The translations under genes and the position numbers were made by a program. A stretch of DNA of 56,944 bases from Lachnospiraceae bacterium (GTDB lineage: Bacteria; Bacillota; Clostridia; Lachnospirales; Lachnospiraceae). The stretch lies in NCBI GenBank assembly GCA_014804425.1, contig JAAUZV010000015.1:181770-238713 (forward strand). Reading direction: 5' to 3'. Below the pieces are notes generated by a model. The model was given only the letters and a program-made list of their open reading frames with translations, was not told the origin of the DNA and ran no database searches. Positions 16,346-24,397 of the stretch are shown here, in pieces (within the stretch, counting starts at the first letter, position 1; every line of letters begins with the position of its first letter).

Positions 16346-17710
16346 TTAGCGCCGATCCATCGGAACATAATCCTGATCCGGCCCGATCGCCTTGTAGGCG
16401 GGACGGATGATCTTGCCGTTGTTGGCAAGCTCCTCTAACAGATGCGCGCTCCAGCCTGAAATACGTCCGATCGCGAACATCGGCGTGAACAGCTCCGGCG
16501 GGAGATTCAGCATATTGTAGACGAAACCGGAATAGAAGTCCACATTGATGCTGACGCCTTTGTAAATCTGACGCTCCTCGGCAATGATCTTCGGCGCAAG
16601 CCGCTCCACGGCGCAGTAGAGACCAAATTCCTTCTGCATGCCCTTTTCTCCGGCAAGTTTTTTGGCAAACTCACCTAAGATTTCGGCACGGGGATCGGAT
16701 TTGGAATACACGGCATGACCGAGACCGTAGATTAATCCGGAGTGGTCGAATGCGTCTTTATGTAACAGCTTTCTTAAATAAGCGGAAATCTCATCTTCGT
16801 CCGCCCAGTCGTTTACATTCTGCTTCATATCGGCAAACATTTTGACGACCTTGATGTTGGCGCCGCCGTGCCTCGGACCTTTGAGCGAGCCGATCGCCGC
16901 TGCCATGACTGAATAGGTGTCGGTCAACGAGGAGGACACAACGTGCGTGGTAAACGTCGAATTGTTACCGCCGCCGTGTTCCATATGCAGCACGAGAGCG
17001 ATGTCTAACAGCCTTGCCTCGAGCGGCGTATAGCTGCTGTCCGGTCTTAAAACGCGCAGAATATTTTCTGCCGCGGACAGATCGGGATCAGGGCGGTGGA
17101 TATAAAGACTGTTCCCGTCATGGTAATGGCTGTACGCCTGATAGCCGTATATGGATAAAAGCGGAAACAGGCTGATGAGCTGCAGGCACTGACGGAGGAC
17201 GTTCGGCAGGGAGGTATCGTCTGCGCGGTCGTCGTAGGAATACAGCGTCAGGATGCTGCGTGCTAAGGTGTTCATCATATCACGGCTCGGCGCTTTCATG
17301 ATAATATCCCGGACAAAGCCGGTCGGCAGCGTGCGGTATTCCGAGAGCATAGCGCAAAAAGAAGACAGCTCATCGGGGGTCGGCAGCTTGCCGAAGAGAA
17401 GAAGATATGTCACTTCCTCAAATCCGAAGCGGTTCTCGGAAGTAAAGCCCTTTACAAGATCCTTGATATTATAGCCGCGGTAGATCAGCTCGCCGGGAGC
17501 CGGAACGGAAACACCGTCCACTATTTTTGATGCGCGCACTTCGGAGATGTTTGTCAGGCCGGCAAGCACACCTTTTCCGTTAATATCGCGCAGTCCTCTT
17601 TTAACGTCATATTTTGTAAAAAGCTCTGTATCAATCTGACCTGCGGCTCTGGAAAGCTCCGAAAGGCGCAATAAATCCGGTGTGATCTCAGAAAATTTTT
17701 GTTCTTCCAT
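16346..17710 (-). CDS. gltA: Citrate synthase
   Basis: A 454-residue enzyme condensing oxaloacetate with acetyl-CoA to citrate. Catalytic motifs are present: V-L-H-M-E-H-G-G-G-N-N-S-T (His), Y-G-L-G-H-A-V-Y-S-K-S-D-P-R-A (His) and S-I-N-V-D-F-Y-S-G-F-V-Y (Asp). G-P-R-H-G-G-A-N is the expected citrate-binding loop. The 454-residue length and N-terminal extension match the clostridial citrate synthase group. ATG at 17710 is chosen because AAAGGTGG lies about 8 bases upstream; the frame extends 29 codons further without a better site. It is divergent from the second PEP carboxykinase, both acting at oxaloacetate. Confidence 0.95.
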   Translation of the reverse strand: MEEQKFSEITPDLLRLSELSRAAGQIDTELFTKYDVKRGLRDINGKGVLAGLTNISEVRASKIVDGVSVPAPGELIYRGYNIKDLVKGFTSENRFGFEEVTYLLLFGKLPTPDELSSFCAMLSEYRTLPTGFVRDIIMKAPSRDMMNTLARSILTLYSYDDRADDTSLPNVLRQCLQLISLFPLLSIYGYQAYSHYHDGNSLYIHRPDPDLSAAENILRVLRPDSSYTPLEARLLDIALVLHMEHGGGNNSTFTTHVVSSSLTDTYSVMAAAIGSLKGPRHGGANIKVVKMFADMKQNVNDWADEDEISAYLRKLLHKDAFDHSGLIYGLGHAVYSKSDPRAEILGEFAKKLAGEKGMQKEFGLYCAVERLAPKIIAEERQIYKGVSINVDFYSGFVYNMLNLPPELFTPMFAIGRISGWSAHLLEELANNGKIIRPAYKAIGPDQDYVPMDRR

Positions 17711-17946
17711 TGTTTGTACCACCTTTCTAAAACGGTTGTGGGAAATACCACGAAAAACCGGAAGCATGGATGACGAAGAATCGTCGGAAAAGCACACTTC
17801 CCGTTCAGAAGTCGAATCGGATTTCGATCATTGTAATTAACATAATACCATGTTTTCGGGTTCCTGTTCAATAAAAATATCGCGGTTTTAGAAACATTTA
17901 AGAAAGTAGCCCGGAATCAGCAGCCCGGAATTTGTTCGGAAAATGA

Positions 17947-17975
17947 TTGATTTTGCTTTTTTATTATGCGATAAT
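17947..17975 (+). promoter_or_regulatory. Promoter for the second PEP carboxykinase
   Basis: TTGATT at 17947-17952 and GATAAT at 17970-17975 with a 17-base spacer. The whole 308-base divergent region (17711-18018) also holds the citrate synthase leader; no other structured element was seen in it. Confidence 0.65.
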
Positions 17976-18018
17976 TGGGCTTAGCGTAGAGCAAATTCAA
18001 TATCAAAGGAGGACGAAC

Positions 18019-19734
18019 ATGTCAACAAAAGCTTATTATCCCATCAATGAGATAGGCGCAGGAAAGCCCGGCTTTTCCAAGACACGCTCTATCATTGAAG
18101 CCGCTTTTTACGGCAATAATGTAGTGAAAGTCAACACCTTAAAAGAGGCTTATGAGCTTGCAAAGAATTCCCCGGGAACCATCGTGACCGATATGCCGGT
18201 ATACAGAGGCGAGGAATTCGGACTCGAGAGCGATGCAAAGGTTCTTCTTTTTAACGACGGAGCCGTAACCGGACGTTACGCAGCAGCACGCCGCATCAAG
18301 GGTCAGGCCGGTGTAGATGCAGCAAAACTGGATAAGGTTGCGATGGATGCGATCTATGAGACACGTTGGAAGACCATGTATCATGCGCAGGTATTCGTAG
18401 GTCTGGATCCGGAGTTTATGGTAAAGGCTCATCTGCTGATTCCCGAAGGCGAGGAGAATCTGCTTTATAACTGGATGCTGAACTTCCAGTATATGTCCGA
18501 TGAGTATGTAAAAATGTATAAAGAGTCCCAGCCGGTCGGCGGCGGCAAAGAGCCGGATATTTATATTTTCTCCGATCCTCAGTGGACTCCGCAGGAGCGT
18601 CCTGACGTGGATTACAGCTGCTTGAGCGATCCGCTTACGCTGTGCTACTTTGATACGGACGAGAACTGCGCATGCATTCTTGGTATGAAGTACTTCGGCG
18701 AGCATAAGAAGGGCACGCTGACGATGGCATGGGCGATTGCGAACAGAAACGGTTATGCATCCTGCCACGGTGGACAGAAGGAGTATACGCTTGCTGACGG
18801 TTCTAAGTTCGTTGCTTCCGTATACGGCTTGTCCGGATCCGGTAAGTCTACACTGACACATGCAAAGCATGGCGACAAGTATCCTGCGATCAAGGTACTT
18901 CATGACGATGCGTTCATCATCAATTCGGATACCTGTGCATCGATCGCTTTGGAGCCTACTTATTTTGATAAGACGGCAGATTATCCGACAGGCTGCCCGG
19001 ATAACAAATACTTATTAACGGCACAGAACTGCTCCGCAACGATGGATGAGGACGGCAAGATCCAGCTTGTTACCGAGGATATCAGAAACGGTAACGGCCG
19101 TGCGATCAAGTCCAAATTATGGTCTCCGAACCGCGTGGATAAGATTGACAGCCCTGTCAATGCAATCTTCTGGATCATGAAAGACCCGACCATTCCGCCT
19201 GTTGTTAAGCTGAAAGGCGCGGCGCTTGCTTCCGTTATGGGTGCAACGCTTGCAACAAAGACGTCTACTGCAGAGCGTGTTGCCGCAGGTACGGACTTAA
19301 ATGCGATCCGCATCGTACCGTATGCAAATCCGTTCAGAACCTATCCGCTCGTGAACGACTATACGAAGTTCAAGAAGCTGGTTGAGGAGAAGAATGTTGC
19401 ATGCTACATCATCAATACCGGTGATTTCATGGGTAAGAAGTGCCAGAAAGAGGATACGCTTGGCATCCTTGAGACCATCGTTGAGGGCAAGGCAAAATTC
19501 GAGAAGTGGGGACCGTTTGAGGACATCGAGATCATGAACGACTGGTCCGGCAAGACGGGCGATTTCACTCCGAATCTTCAGGATAAGGATTATGTTTCCC
19601 AGTTAAAGAGCGCAATGGAGACCCGTGTGAAGTCCGTAAAGGATTTCGGCGAGAAGGCCGGCGGTTTCGACAAGCTTCCTGATGAGGCGCTTGCAGCACT
19701 CGAGAAGCTCGTAAAAGAGATCGAGACGCTCTAA
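18019..19734 (+). CDS. Divergent PEP carboxykinase (ATP) paralogue
   Basis: A 571-residue protein, longer than pckA (533) and divergent, but keeping the PEPCK catalytic set. G-E-H-K-K-G near residue 230 with A-S-C-H-G-G about 20 residues later supply the metal-binding Lys and His. The P-loop is G-L-S-G-S-G-K-S-T near 270, kinase-2 is V-L-H-D-D-A-F, and N-G-N-G-R corresponds to the phosphate-binding Arg. The R-S-P-K-D-K segment after T-G-R is lost. Start 18019 follows AAAGGAGGA; the frame extends 24 codons upstream without a ribosome site. It likely works on oxaloacetate/PEP, but nucleotide or direction may differ from pckA 8 kb away. Confidence 0.85.
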   Translation: MSTKAYYPINEIGAGKPGFSKTRSIIEAAFYGNNVVKVNTLKEAYELAKNSPGTIVTDMPVYRGEEFGLESDAKVLLFNDGAVTGRYAAARRIKGQAGVDAAKLDKVAMDAIYETRWKTMYHAQVFVGLDPEFMVKAHLLIPEGEENLLYNWMLNFQYMSDEYVKMYKESQPVGGGKEPDIYIFSDPQWTPQERPDVDYSCLSDPLTLCYFDTDENCACILGMKYFGEHKKGTLTMAWAIANRNGYASCHGGQKEYTLADGSKFVASVYGLSGSGKSTLTHAKHGDKYPAIKVLHDDAFIINSDTCASIALEPTYFDKTADYPTGCPDNKYLLTAQNCSATMDEDGKIQLVTEDIRNGNGRAIKSKLWSPNRVDKIDSPVNAIFWIMKDPTIPPVVKLKGAALASVMGATLATKTSTAERVAAGTDLNAIRIVPYANPFRTYPLVNDYTKFKKLVEEKNVACYIINTGDFMGKKCQKEDTLGILETIVEGKAKFEKWGPFEDIEIMNDWSGKTGDFTPNLQDKDYVSQLKSAMETRVKSVKDFGEKAGGFDKLPDEALAALEKLVKEIETL

Positions 19735-19774
19735 AATCGGATGTTGTTGTGCGCTGGAGCATGACAGAATAGAG

Positions 19775-19809
19775 AGGACAGCATGCAGAAATTGCATGCT
19801 GTCCTTTTT
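19775..19809 (+). terminator. Rho-independent terminator after the PEPCK paralogue
   Basis: AGGACAGCATGCA at 19775-19787 pairs perfectly with 19793-19805 across a 5-base loop, followed by TTTT. Confidence 0.85.
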
Positions 19810-19817
19810 GTGTCACA

Positions 19818-19844
19818 GTGAAAAATACCCCTGCTATGCAGGGG
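19818..19844 (-). terminator. Terminator of the leftward Nudix gene
   Basis: CCCCTGC at 19828-19834 and GCAGGGG at 19838-19844 form a triloop hairpin. Read leftward it is followed by TATTTTT, as expected downstream of the Nudix stop at 19874. Confidence 0.7.
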
Positions 19845-19873
19845 GAGGTTCAGAAGATGGAAATGATCAGAAT

Positions 19874-20353
19874 TCAGCGTTCATCCGTCAAAAAATGCCG
19901 CACGCTGTCTGTCGGATGAAGCAATTCCGTTCGGAAGAATTCGGGATAAAATTGCCGTTTTTCATTCGGTGAGATCCATGTCAGATATTCTTTACTGTCA
20001 TCCTCCGTAAAGCTGTCGCTGACCGGAGAAAAATCTTCGGGTACCTTCATGTAAAAGAAGAAGGAGATTTCATAGATCAGTTTTCCGGATGTCGTGGGAG
20101 CGTCCCCGACAAAGTAATTTTCATGAATAAATCCGAGACGGTCAATTTCCATTTTTACGCCGGTTTCTTCTAAAACTTCCCGAATGACTGCTTCTTCAGC
20201 TGTTTCTCCGAACTTGATACGTCCGCCGACAGAATAGAGGTAATCGCTTCGTTCGTTTCCGACCATTAAAAATTTTCCGTCTTTTAAGATGATCGCACCG
20301 ACGCGGATATTGATAAAACCTTGATCGCACGGCACCGTCATATCGCTGTTCAT
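19874..20353 (-). CDS. Nudix hydrolase
   Basis: A 159-residue pyrophosphohydrolase. The Nudix box is complete: G-R-I-K-F-G-E at the start, then seven residues, then R-E-V-L-E-E-T-G-V. The rest of the fold is standard (I-L-K-D-G-K-F-L-M-V before the box). The family cleaves nucleoside diphosphates linked to another group, often as housecleaning; the substrate cannot be told. Start 20353 is chosen for AGGAGG about 7 bases upstream. Monocistronic with its own terminator, divergent from the PocR gene. Confidence 0.9.
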   Translation of the reverse strand: MNSDMTVPCDQGFINIRVGAIILKDGKFLMVGNERSDYLYSVGGRIKFGETAEEAVIREVLEETGVKMEIDRLGFIHENYFVGDAPTTSGKLIYEISFFFYMKVPEDFSPVSDSFTEDDSKEYLTWISPNEKRQFYPEFFRTELLHPTDSVRHFLTDER

Positions 20354-20513
20354 TGACAAATCCCTCCTAACGTTTTGTTCATGCCGAATGCGTAAACGCA
20401 TTCTTCTCGCTAACGCTCATTGTATCATAAGCAGTAAATCGGGCGCAAGACGCCTTGTCACAATTGAGGAGTATTGTTTGTGCAGAAATAGCAGAGAATT
20501 CTTCATAACAGGA

Positions 20514-20543
20514 TTGTTTTTTATAAGGGATGTATGGTATACT
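20514..20543 (+). promoter_or_regulatory. Promoter for the PocR-chemoreceptor gene
   Basis: TTGTTT at 20514-20519 and TATACT at 20538-20543, 18-base spacer, about 75 bases upstream of the ATG at 20618. An 18-base inverted repeat AATGCGT/ACGCATT (about 20387-20402) lies on the other side, in the Nudix leader. Confidence 0.5.
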
Positions 20544-20617
20544 TAGCAATAAGAATATTTGTAATATGCGGAACAGAAGAACGCCGCGAAAAGACAGATG
20601 GGGAAGGGAGTACGACA

Positions 20618-21403
20618 ATGTTAAAAATTCAGGATTTTTGTGATATGAAGCGATTTGAGGAAATCATGTATAACTGGGCAAAGAGTACGGGCCTTGCGAC
20701 CGTGGCGGTCGGAGATGATGGACAGTATATCAGTGAGTGCTATAATTTCACCGACTTTTGCATCAAGCTGACACGCGGAAGCGACGAGGGATGCCGTAGA
20801 TGTGAAAAGTGCGACAGGGAAGGTAAGGGCGTGTATTCCTGTCATGCGGGGCTGGTTGACTTTGGCATTCCGATCACGTTAGAGGACGGTACGGTATTAG
20901 GAAGCGTGATCGGTGGACAGGTTCTTCCCGAAAATCCTGATGAAGATAAGTTCCGCCGCACGGCAAGAGAACTTGGCATTGATGAGGATGTTTATATTGA
21001 TGCGCTCCGTAAGGTCAATGTGCGTTCAAGGGATCAGATCGAGGCGGCGGCGAATCTTTTAGGCGATGTGATCAACATGTTTGTGCGCACCAGTTACGTG
21101 ACAAAGGTGAACATGAAGCTTTTGGAGGAACTCAAAGACGGGATCAATGATGCGGTCAGCGAGATCGACATTGCGAACGAGAGCACGAAGAGGATTGTCG
21201 GCTTTAGCAGCAAGCAGCGGATCTTAGCCTTGAATGCGTCCATTGAGGCGGCAAGAGCGGGAGATGCGGGCAAGGGCTTTGCGGTCGTTGCGAACGAGGT
21301 ACAGAAGCTTGCGCAGGGAATGTCCGAGGCAAGCGTGGAGATTACGTCCTCCTTAAACAAGGTGACCGAGACCATTTATAGTCTGAATAAGGGAAATATA
21401 TAA
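20618..21403 (+). CDS. Soluble PocR-domain protein with short methyl-accepting signalling hairpin
   Basis: A 261-residue protein without signal peptide or membrane helices. Residues 5-150 are a PocR sensory domain, with its cysteine cluster [10 protein letters not shown] and [10 protein letters not shown], and V-I-G-G-Q-V-L after it. PocR domains sense small molecules in propanediol-type regulators and two-component proteins. Residues 165-261 are a chemoreceptor tip: [30 protein letters not shown], where CheA and CheW dock. The helical arms are much shorter than in membrane receptors. It may signal to CheA from the cytosol or act independently. AAGGGAG at 20604-20610 sets the start. Confidence 0.85.
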   Translation: MLKIQDFCDMKRFEEIMYNWAKSTGLATVAVGDDGQYISECYNFTDFCIKLTRGSDEGCRRCEKCDREGKGVYSCHAGLVDFGIPITLEDGTVLGSVIGGQVLPENPDEDKFRRTARELGIDEDVYIDALRKVNVRSRDQIEAAANLLGDVINMFVRTSYVTKVNMKLLEELKDGINDAVSEIDIANESTKRIVGFSSKQRILALNASIEAARAGDAGKGFAVVANEVQKLAQGMSEASVEITSSLNKVTETIYSLNKGNI

Positions 21404-21452
21404 ATTTAATTGAAAAAATACATAAATTGTAACATAAATTTGTAATTTTCAG

Positions 21453-21481
21453 TTGATTTGACGCGCAATTTTGCGTATAAT
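21453..21481 (+). promoter_or_regulatory. Strong promoter of a non-coding RNA
   Basis: TTGATT at 21453-21458 and a perfect TATAAT at 21476-21481, spacer 17. Nothing coding follows for 310 bases. Confidence 0.75.
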
Positions 21482-21487
21482 AAGAAT

Positions 21488-21756
21488 AACCTGAAATGCT
21501 CGATCATTCCTATTATTTTGAACCTACAGTTACTTGAAAAGGGATTCCTATATTGTCTGATGGATGTCAGGCCTCCGGATGAAAATCTATGCAGGGGAAG
21601 GCAGAAGTCATGATTGCGGTTACCCACCTGGCGTTTGCTAGGAGTCAAAAGATAGGAACCGGCATTTCGGCAAACAATAGAAAGTACGCTGAGCGCACTT
21701 TCTATTGTCATGAATACAAAAGAAAAAGCAGCCAATACATGGCTGCTTTTTCTTTT
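21488..21756 (+). ncRNA. ssrS: Structured non-coding RNA, candidate 6S RNA
   Basis: A region of about 270 bases with a consensus promoter, no good ORF, and a strong terminator. The fold is rod-like: CTATT at 21510 and TTTTG at 21516-21520 pair with CAAA/AATAG at 21671-21680 as a closing stem; 21541-21551 pairs with ATAGGAACC at 21652-21660; between them the 5' side is a 20-base unpaired stretch and the 3' side carries a small CCG/CGG hairpin. An open bubble with a small 3' hairpin is the hallmark of Firmicutes 6S RNA, which binds the sigma-A holoenzyme. A further hairpin (CCTGGC/GCTAGG near 21627-21642) sits in the apical arm. The family call is structural inference. The RNA may end near 21712, since 21676-21709 is an alternative hairpin. 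Confidence 0.6.
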
Positions 21757-21757
21757 G
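21721..21757 (+). terminator. Terminator of the 6S-like RNA
   Basis: AGAAAAAGCAGCCA at 21721-21734 pairs perfectly with TGGCTGCTTTTTCT at 21740-21753, followed by TTT. Confidence 0.85.
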
Positions 21758-21790
21758 CTGTGAATATCGGACGGGTAAAGAGGGAGTGAC

Positions 21791-23458
21791 ATGGGGATGC
21801 AAAATGATGCAGACAGGAGAGAGGCATTAAGCCGGGCAATGCGTCAGTCGTCCGGTGGGGGAGGACGGCGCGGCATGAAGCCGGGGCACGGGTACATAGA
21901 GAGTGTGTTGTTTTCCTGTCTGCTTCTTGTGATACTGCTGTGTGGCGGGATGGTTTTATGGAGTTATGCCAATCACAAACCGCCGTTTTATGTGTTGGTG
22001 GGGGATCGGTCGGGAAACAGCGCGGAGGATGATGGGCGGGAAAAAGCGGCGGAGGATGGACAGGAGAACCGAACGGGTGGTATGAAGGAGTTAAGCGGAC
22101 AGGTGCAGATTCCTTACGAGGTGCCGGAGACGGTGCGCGTTCTGCTCATGAACAGTGATTTTTCTTCTGTTTATCACGATCAGCTTGTGCTAAAGGGGCG
22201 TGCGGATGAGATCACGATCATGCCTGCGGCACTCCGCGAGACCTTTGACGAAGTGAGGGAACAGCTTTTACAGGAAGGGTTCTTATTGGAGAGAGAAGGG
22301 GAACGTTATGTGTTAAAACCGCACGAGGCGGGGACGGGAACGGAGGGAAACGCGCAGAATAGTGGGCGGTTAAAGATTCTCTCGATCAGCCGGGCATGCG
22401 GGACGCCATCCTATCGGGGCTGTCTGTATCTCTATGTGCGGGATGATCAGCTTGTATTGGTCAATGAGCTTTCCTTGGAGGAATATCTATACAATGTTCT
22501 GCCGAGCGAAATGCCCGCTTCCTATCATGAGGAGGCGTTGAAAGCGCAGGCTGTCTGCGCGCGGACTTATGCGTGCGCGGTCATGGAAAATCCGCGTTAT
22601 CCGGATTTTGACGCGCATCTGGATGACAGTACTTCGTGTCAGATGTATGGAAATCTGGAGGAGCATGAGAATACGACGGCGGCCGTGGAACAGACAAAGG
22701 GAGAGATTCTGCTGTTTCAGGGGCGCCCGGTCAGCACCTATTATTATTCTACCTCGTGTGGGATCGGAAGTGATATAAGTGTGTGGCAGGGCTTTGCAGT
22801 CGAGGAACATCCTTATCTGCAAGGCCGCAGTCAAAATGCGGCACATGAGGAATTGCAGCTTACGGATGACACGGAGTTTGCGGCATACCTGGCAACGGAG
22901 CACGAGGATGTGGAGAGTGCTTATCCCTGGTATCGGTGGAGTTGTCAGATTTCCGGTGTGAATGCGGACACTCTGTATGAAAAGTTAAAGGAGCGTTATC
23001 AGGTCAAGCAGGAGAGCGTGGAGCTTGTGGGAATGGATACGGAGTCGCGGCAGATGGCTGAGCTTCCGTATCCGGGACGCATCCGAATGTTATCGATTGA
23101 CGCGAGAAGTCCGTCCGGCTGTGCGATCTGTCTTTTGATCGAGGGTGAAAACTGCAGCTACCGCATTTATGGGGAATATAATGTCCGCTATCTGCTCTGC
23201 GACGGGGATACGACTGTGACAAGGCAGGACGGGAGCACAGCTGTCATGAGGACGATCCTGCCGAGTGCCTATCTCATTTTAACCCCATCGCTGGACAAAG
23301 AGGAATTAATAGGGTATTCTATAATAGGCGGTGGTTACGGACACGGCGTTGGCATGTCGCAGAACGGAGCGGATACGCTTGCCGCGTTAGGCGTGGGCTA
23401 TCGGGATATTCTGGATTATTATTACATAGGAACCGAATGGAAGGCACCAAAAAACTGA
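21791..23458 (+). CDS. SpoIID/LytB domain protein (membrane-anchored lytic transglycosylase-like)
   Basis: A 555-residue protein. Residues 37-58 are a transmembrane anchor after a basic, Gly-rich cytosolic tail. A charged linker follows, then a SpoIID domain (about 215-540): L-S-L-E-E-Y-L-Y-N-V-L-P-S-E-M-P with the catalytic Glu, A-L-K-A-Q-A-V-C-A-R-T-Y-A, L-D-D-S-T-S-C-Q-M-Y, and G-G-G-Y-G-H-G-V-G-M-S-Q-N-G-A near the C-terminus. SpoIID cleaves denuded glycan strands during engulfment; family members such as LytB also act in vegetative cells. At 555 residues it is longer than SpoIID (about 340), so it may be a paralogue. Start has GGGAG 4 bases upstream. YihY follows 25 bases later. Confidence 0.85.
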   Translation: MGMQNDADRREALSRAMRQSSGGGGRRGMKPGHGYIESVLFSCLLLVILLCGGMVLWSYANHKPPFYVLVGDRSGNSAEDDGREKAAEDGQENRTGGMKELSGQVQIPYEVPETVRVLLMNSDFSSVYHDQLVLKGRADEITIMPAALRETFDEVREQLLQEGFLLEREGERYVLKPHEAGTGTEGNAQNSGRLKILSISRACGTPSYRGCLYLYVRDDQLVLVNELSLEEYLYNVLPSEMPASYHEEALKAQAVCARTYACAVMENPRYPDFDAHLDDSTSCQMYGNLEEHENTTAAVEQTKGEILLFQGRPVSTYYYSTSCGIGSDISVWQGFAVEEHPYLQGRSQNAAHEELQLTDDTEFAAYLATEHEDVESAYPWYRWSCQISGVNADTLYEKLKERYQVKQESVELVGMDTESRQMAELPYPGRIRMLSIDARSPSGCAICLLIEGENCSYRIYGEYNVRYLLCDGDTTVTRQDGSTAVMRTILPSAYLILTPSLDKEELIGYSIIGGGYGHGVGMSQNGADTLAALGVGYRDILDYYYIGTEWKAPKN

Positions 23459-23483
23459 TCACATAGATGATACGGAGATCAAA

Positions 23484-24359
23484 ATGATTCGCTTTATCAA
23501 GGTATTTATGGGAAAAATGAAACGGGATGATGTAGGCGCGCATGCGGCGTCCGCGGCGTTCTTTATGTTTCTTTCCATTTTTCCGATCTTAATGCTTCTT
23601 TGCTCGGTTCTACCATATACGCATATTTCCGAGGCGGATCTGCTCAGGGTAGTGACGGATTTACTTCCGTCAAGTATTGATCCGCTGGCGGTCAGCGTGA
23701 TCGGCGAGCTGTATGATCAGTCCGCGACGATCATTTCCATTTCCGTCGTATTTATCATTTGGTCTGCGGCAAAGGGAATCCTTGCGCTTCTCAGGGGCCT
23801 AAATGCCGTGCAGGAGGTCATTGAGACGCGCAATTATTTTGTGCTGCGCTTTTGGTCCTGTATTTATACGGTCATTCTGCTCGCGCTCATCGTTTTTTCG
23901 CTGATCGTGCTTGTGTTCGGCAACACGATCATCAACAATCTTCTTTCCCATTTGCCGAACGTCCGGTATATGGCGATCATTTTAATGCCGTTTCGTTACG
24001 TTGTCGTCATTGTCGCGCTGGCGCTTGTATTTGCGCTGATGTATGCGCTCATTCCGAACAGAAAAAACAAGATTTTTAACAAGATGCCGGGAGCTATTTT
24101 TGCAAGCTGCGGCTGGACGGTATTTTCATGGGCGTTTTCGCTGTATGTGGAGCGTTACGGCGCTTTTGACATGTACGGAAGCCTGACGACGATCGTGATC
24201 GTCATGCTCTGGCTGTATTTTTGTATGTATATCCTGCTGCTCGGCGATGAATTTAATTATTTTTTGCAGCCATTGCTTGAGCTGCTTCGGGTGAACCGTC
24301 AGGTACGGAAAAAGCTTGAAAAGGAGAACGAAGAAAAACACCCCGTTTCCAAGCCCTAA
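23484..24359 (+). CDS. YihY/BrkB family membrane protein
   Basis: A 291-residue integral membrane protein with about six transmembrane segments. D-D-V-G-A-H-A-A-S-A-A-F-F-M-F-L-S near residue 20, W-S-A-A-K-G-I-L-A-L-L-R-G-L-N near 95, and G-A-F-D-M-Y-G-S-L-T-T-I-V near 225 are characteristic. The family was once wrongly called RNase BN; its function is unknown. It is close downstream of the SpoIID-like gene and probably co-transcribed. Its 3' end forms the left arm of a long terminator hairpin, so the stop codon sits in the hairpin loop. Confidence 0.9.
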   Translation: MIRFIKVFMGKMKRDDVGAHAASAAFFMFLSIFPILMLLCSVLPYTHISEADLLRVVTDLLPSSIDPLAVSVIGELYDQSATIISISVVFIIWSAAKGILALLRGLNAVQEVIETRNYFVLRFWSCIYTVILLALIVFSLIVLVFGNTIINNLLSHLPNVRYMAIILMPFRYVVVIVALALVFALMYALIPNRKNKIFNKMPGAIFASCGWTVFSWAFSLYVERYGAFDMYGSLTTIVIVMLWLYFCMYILLLGDEFNYFLQPLLELLRVNRQVRKKLEKENEEKHPVSKP

Positions 24360-24382
24360 GGGTTTGGAAATGGGATGTTTGT
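24334..24382 (+). terminator. Terminator embedded in the YihY 3' end
   Basis: Positions 24342-24356 pair with 24360-24374 (two G-U pairs) with the stop codon TAA as the loop; a mismatch then AAACA/TGTTT extends it. A 15-20 bp stem within coding sequence. Confidence 0.7.
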
Positions 24383-24397
24383 GATTAGGGGGTTACC

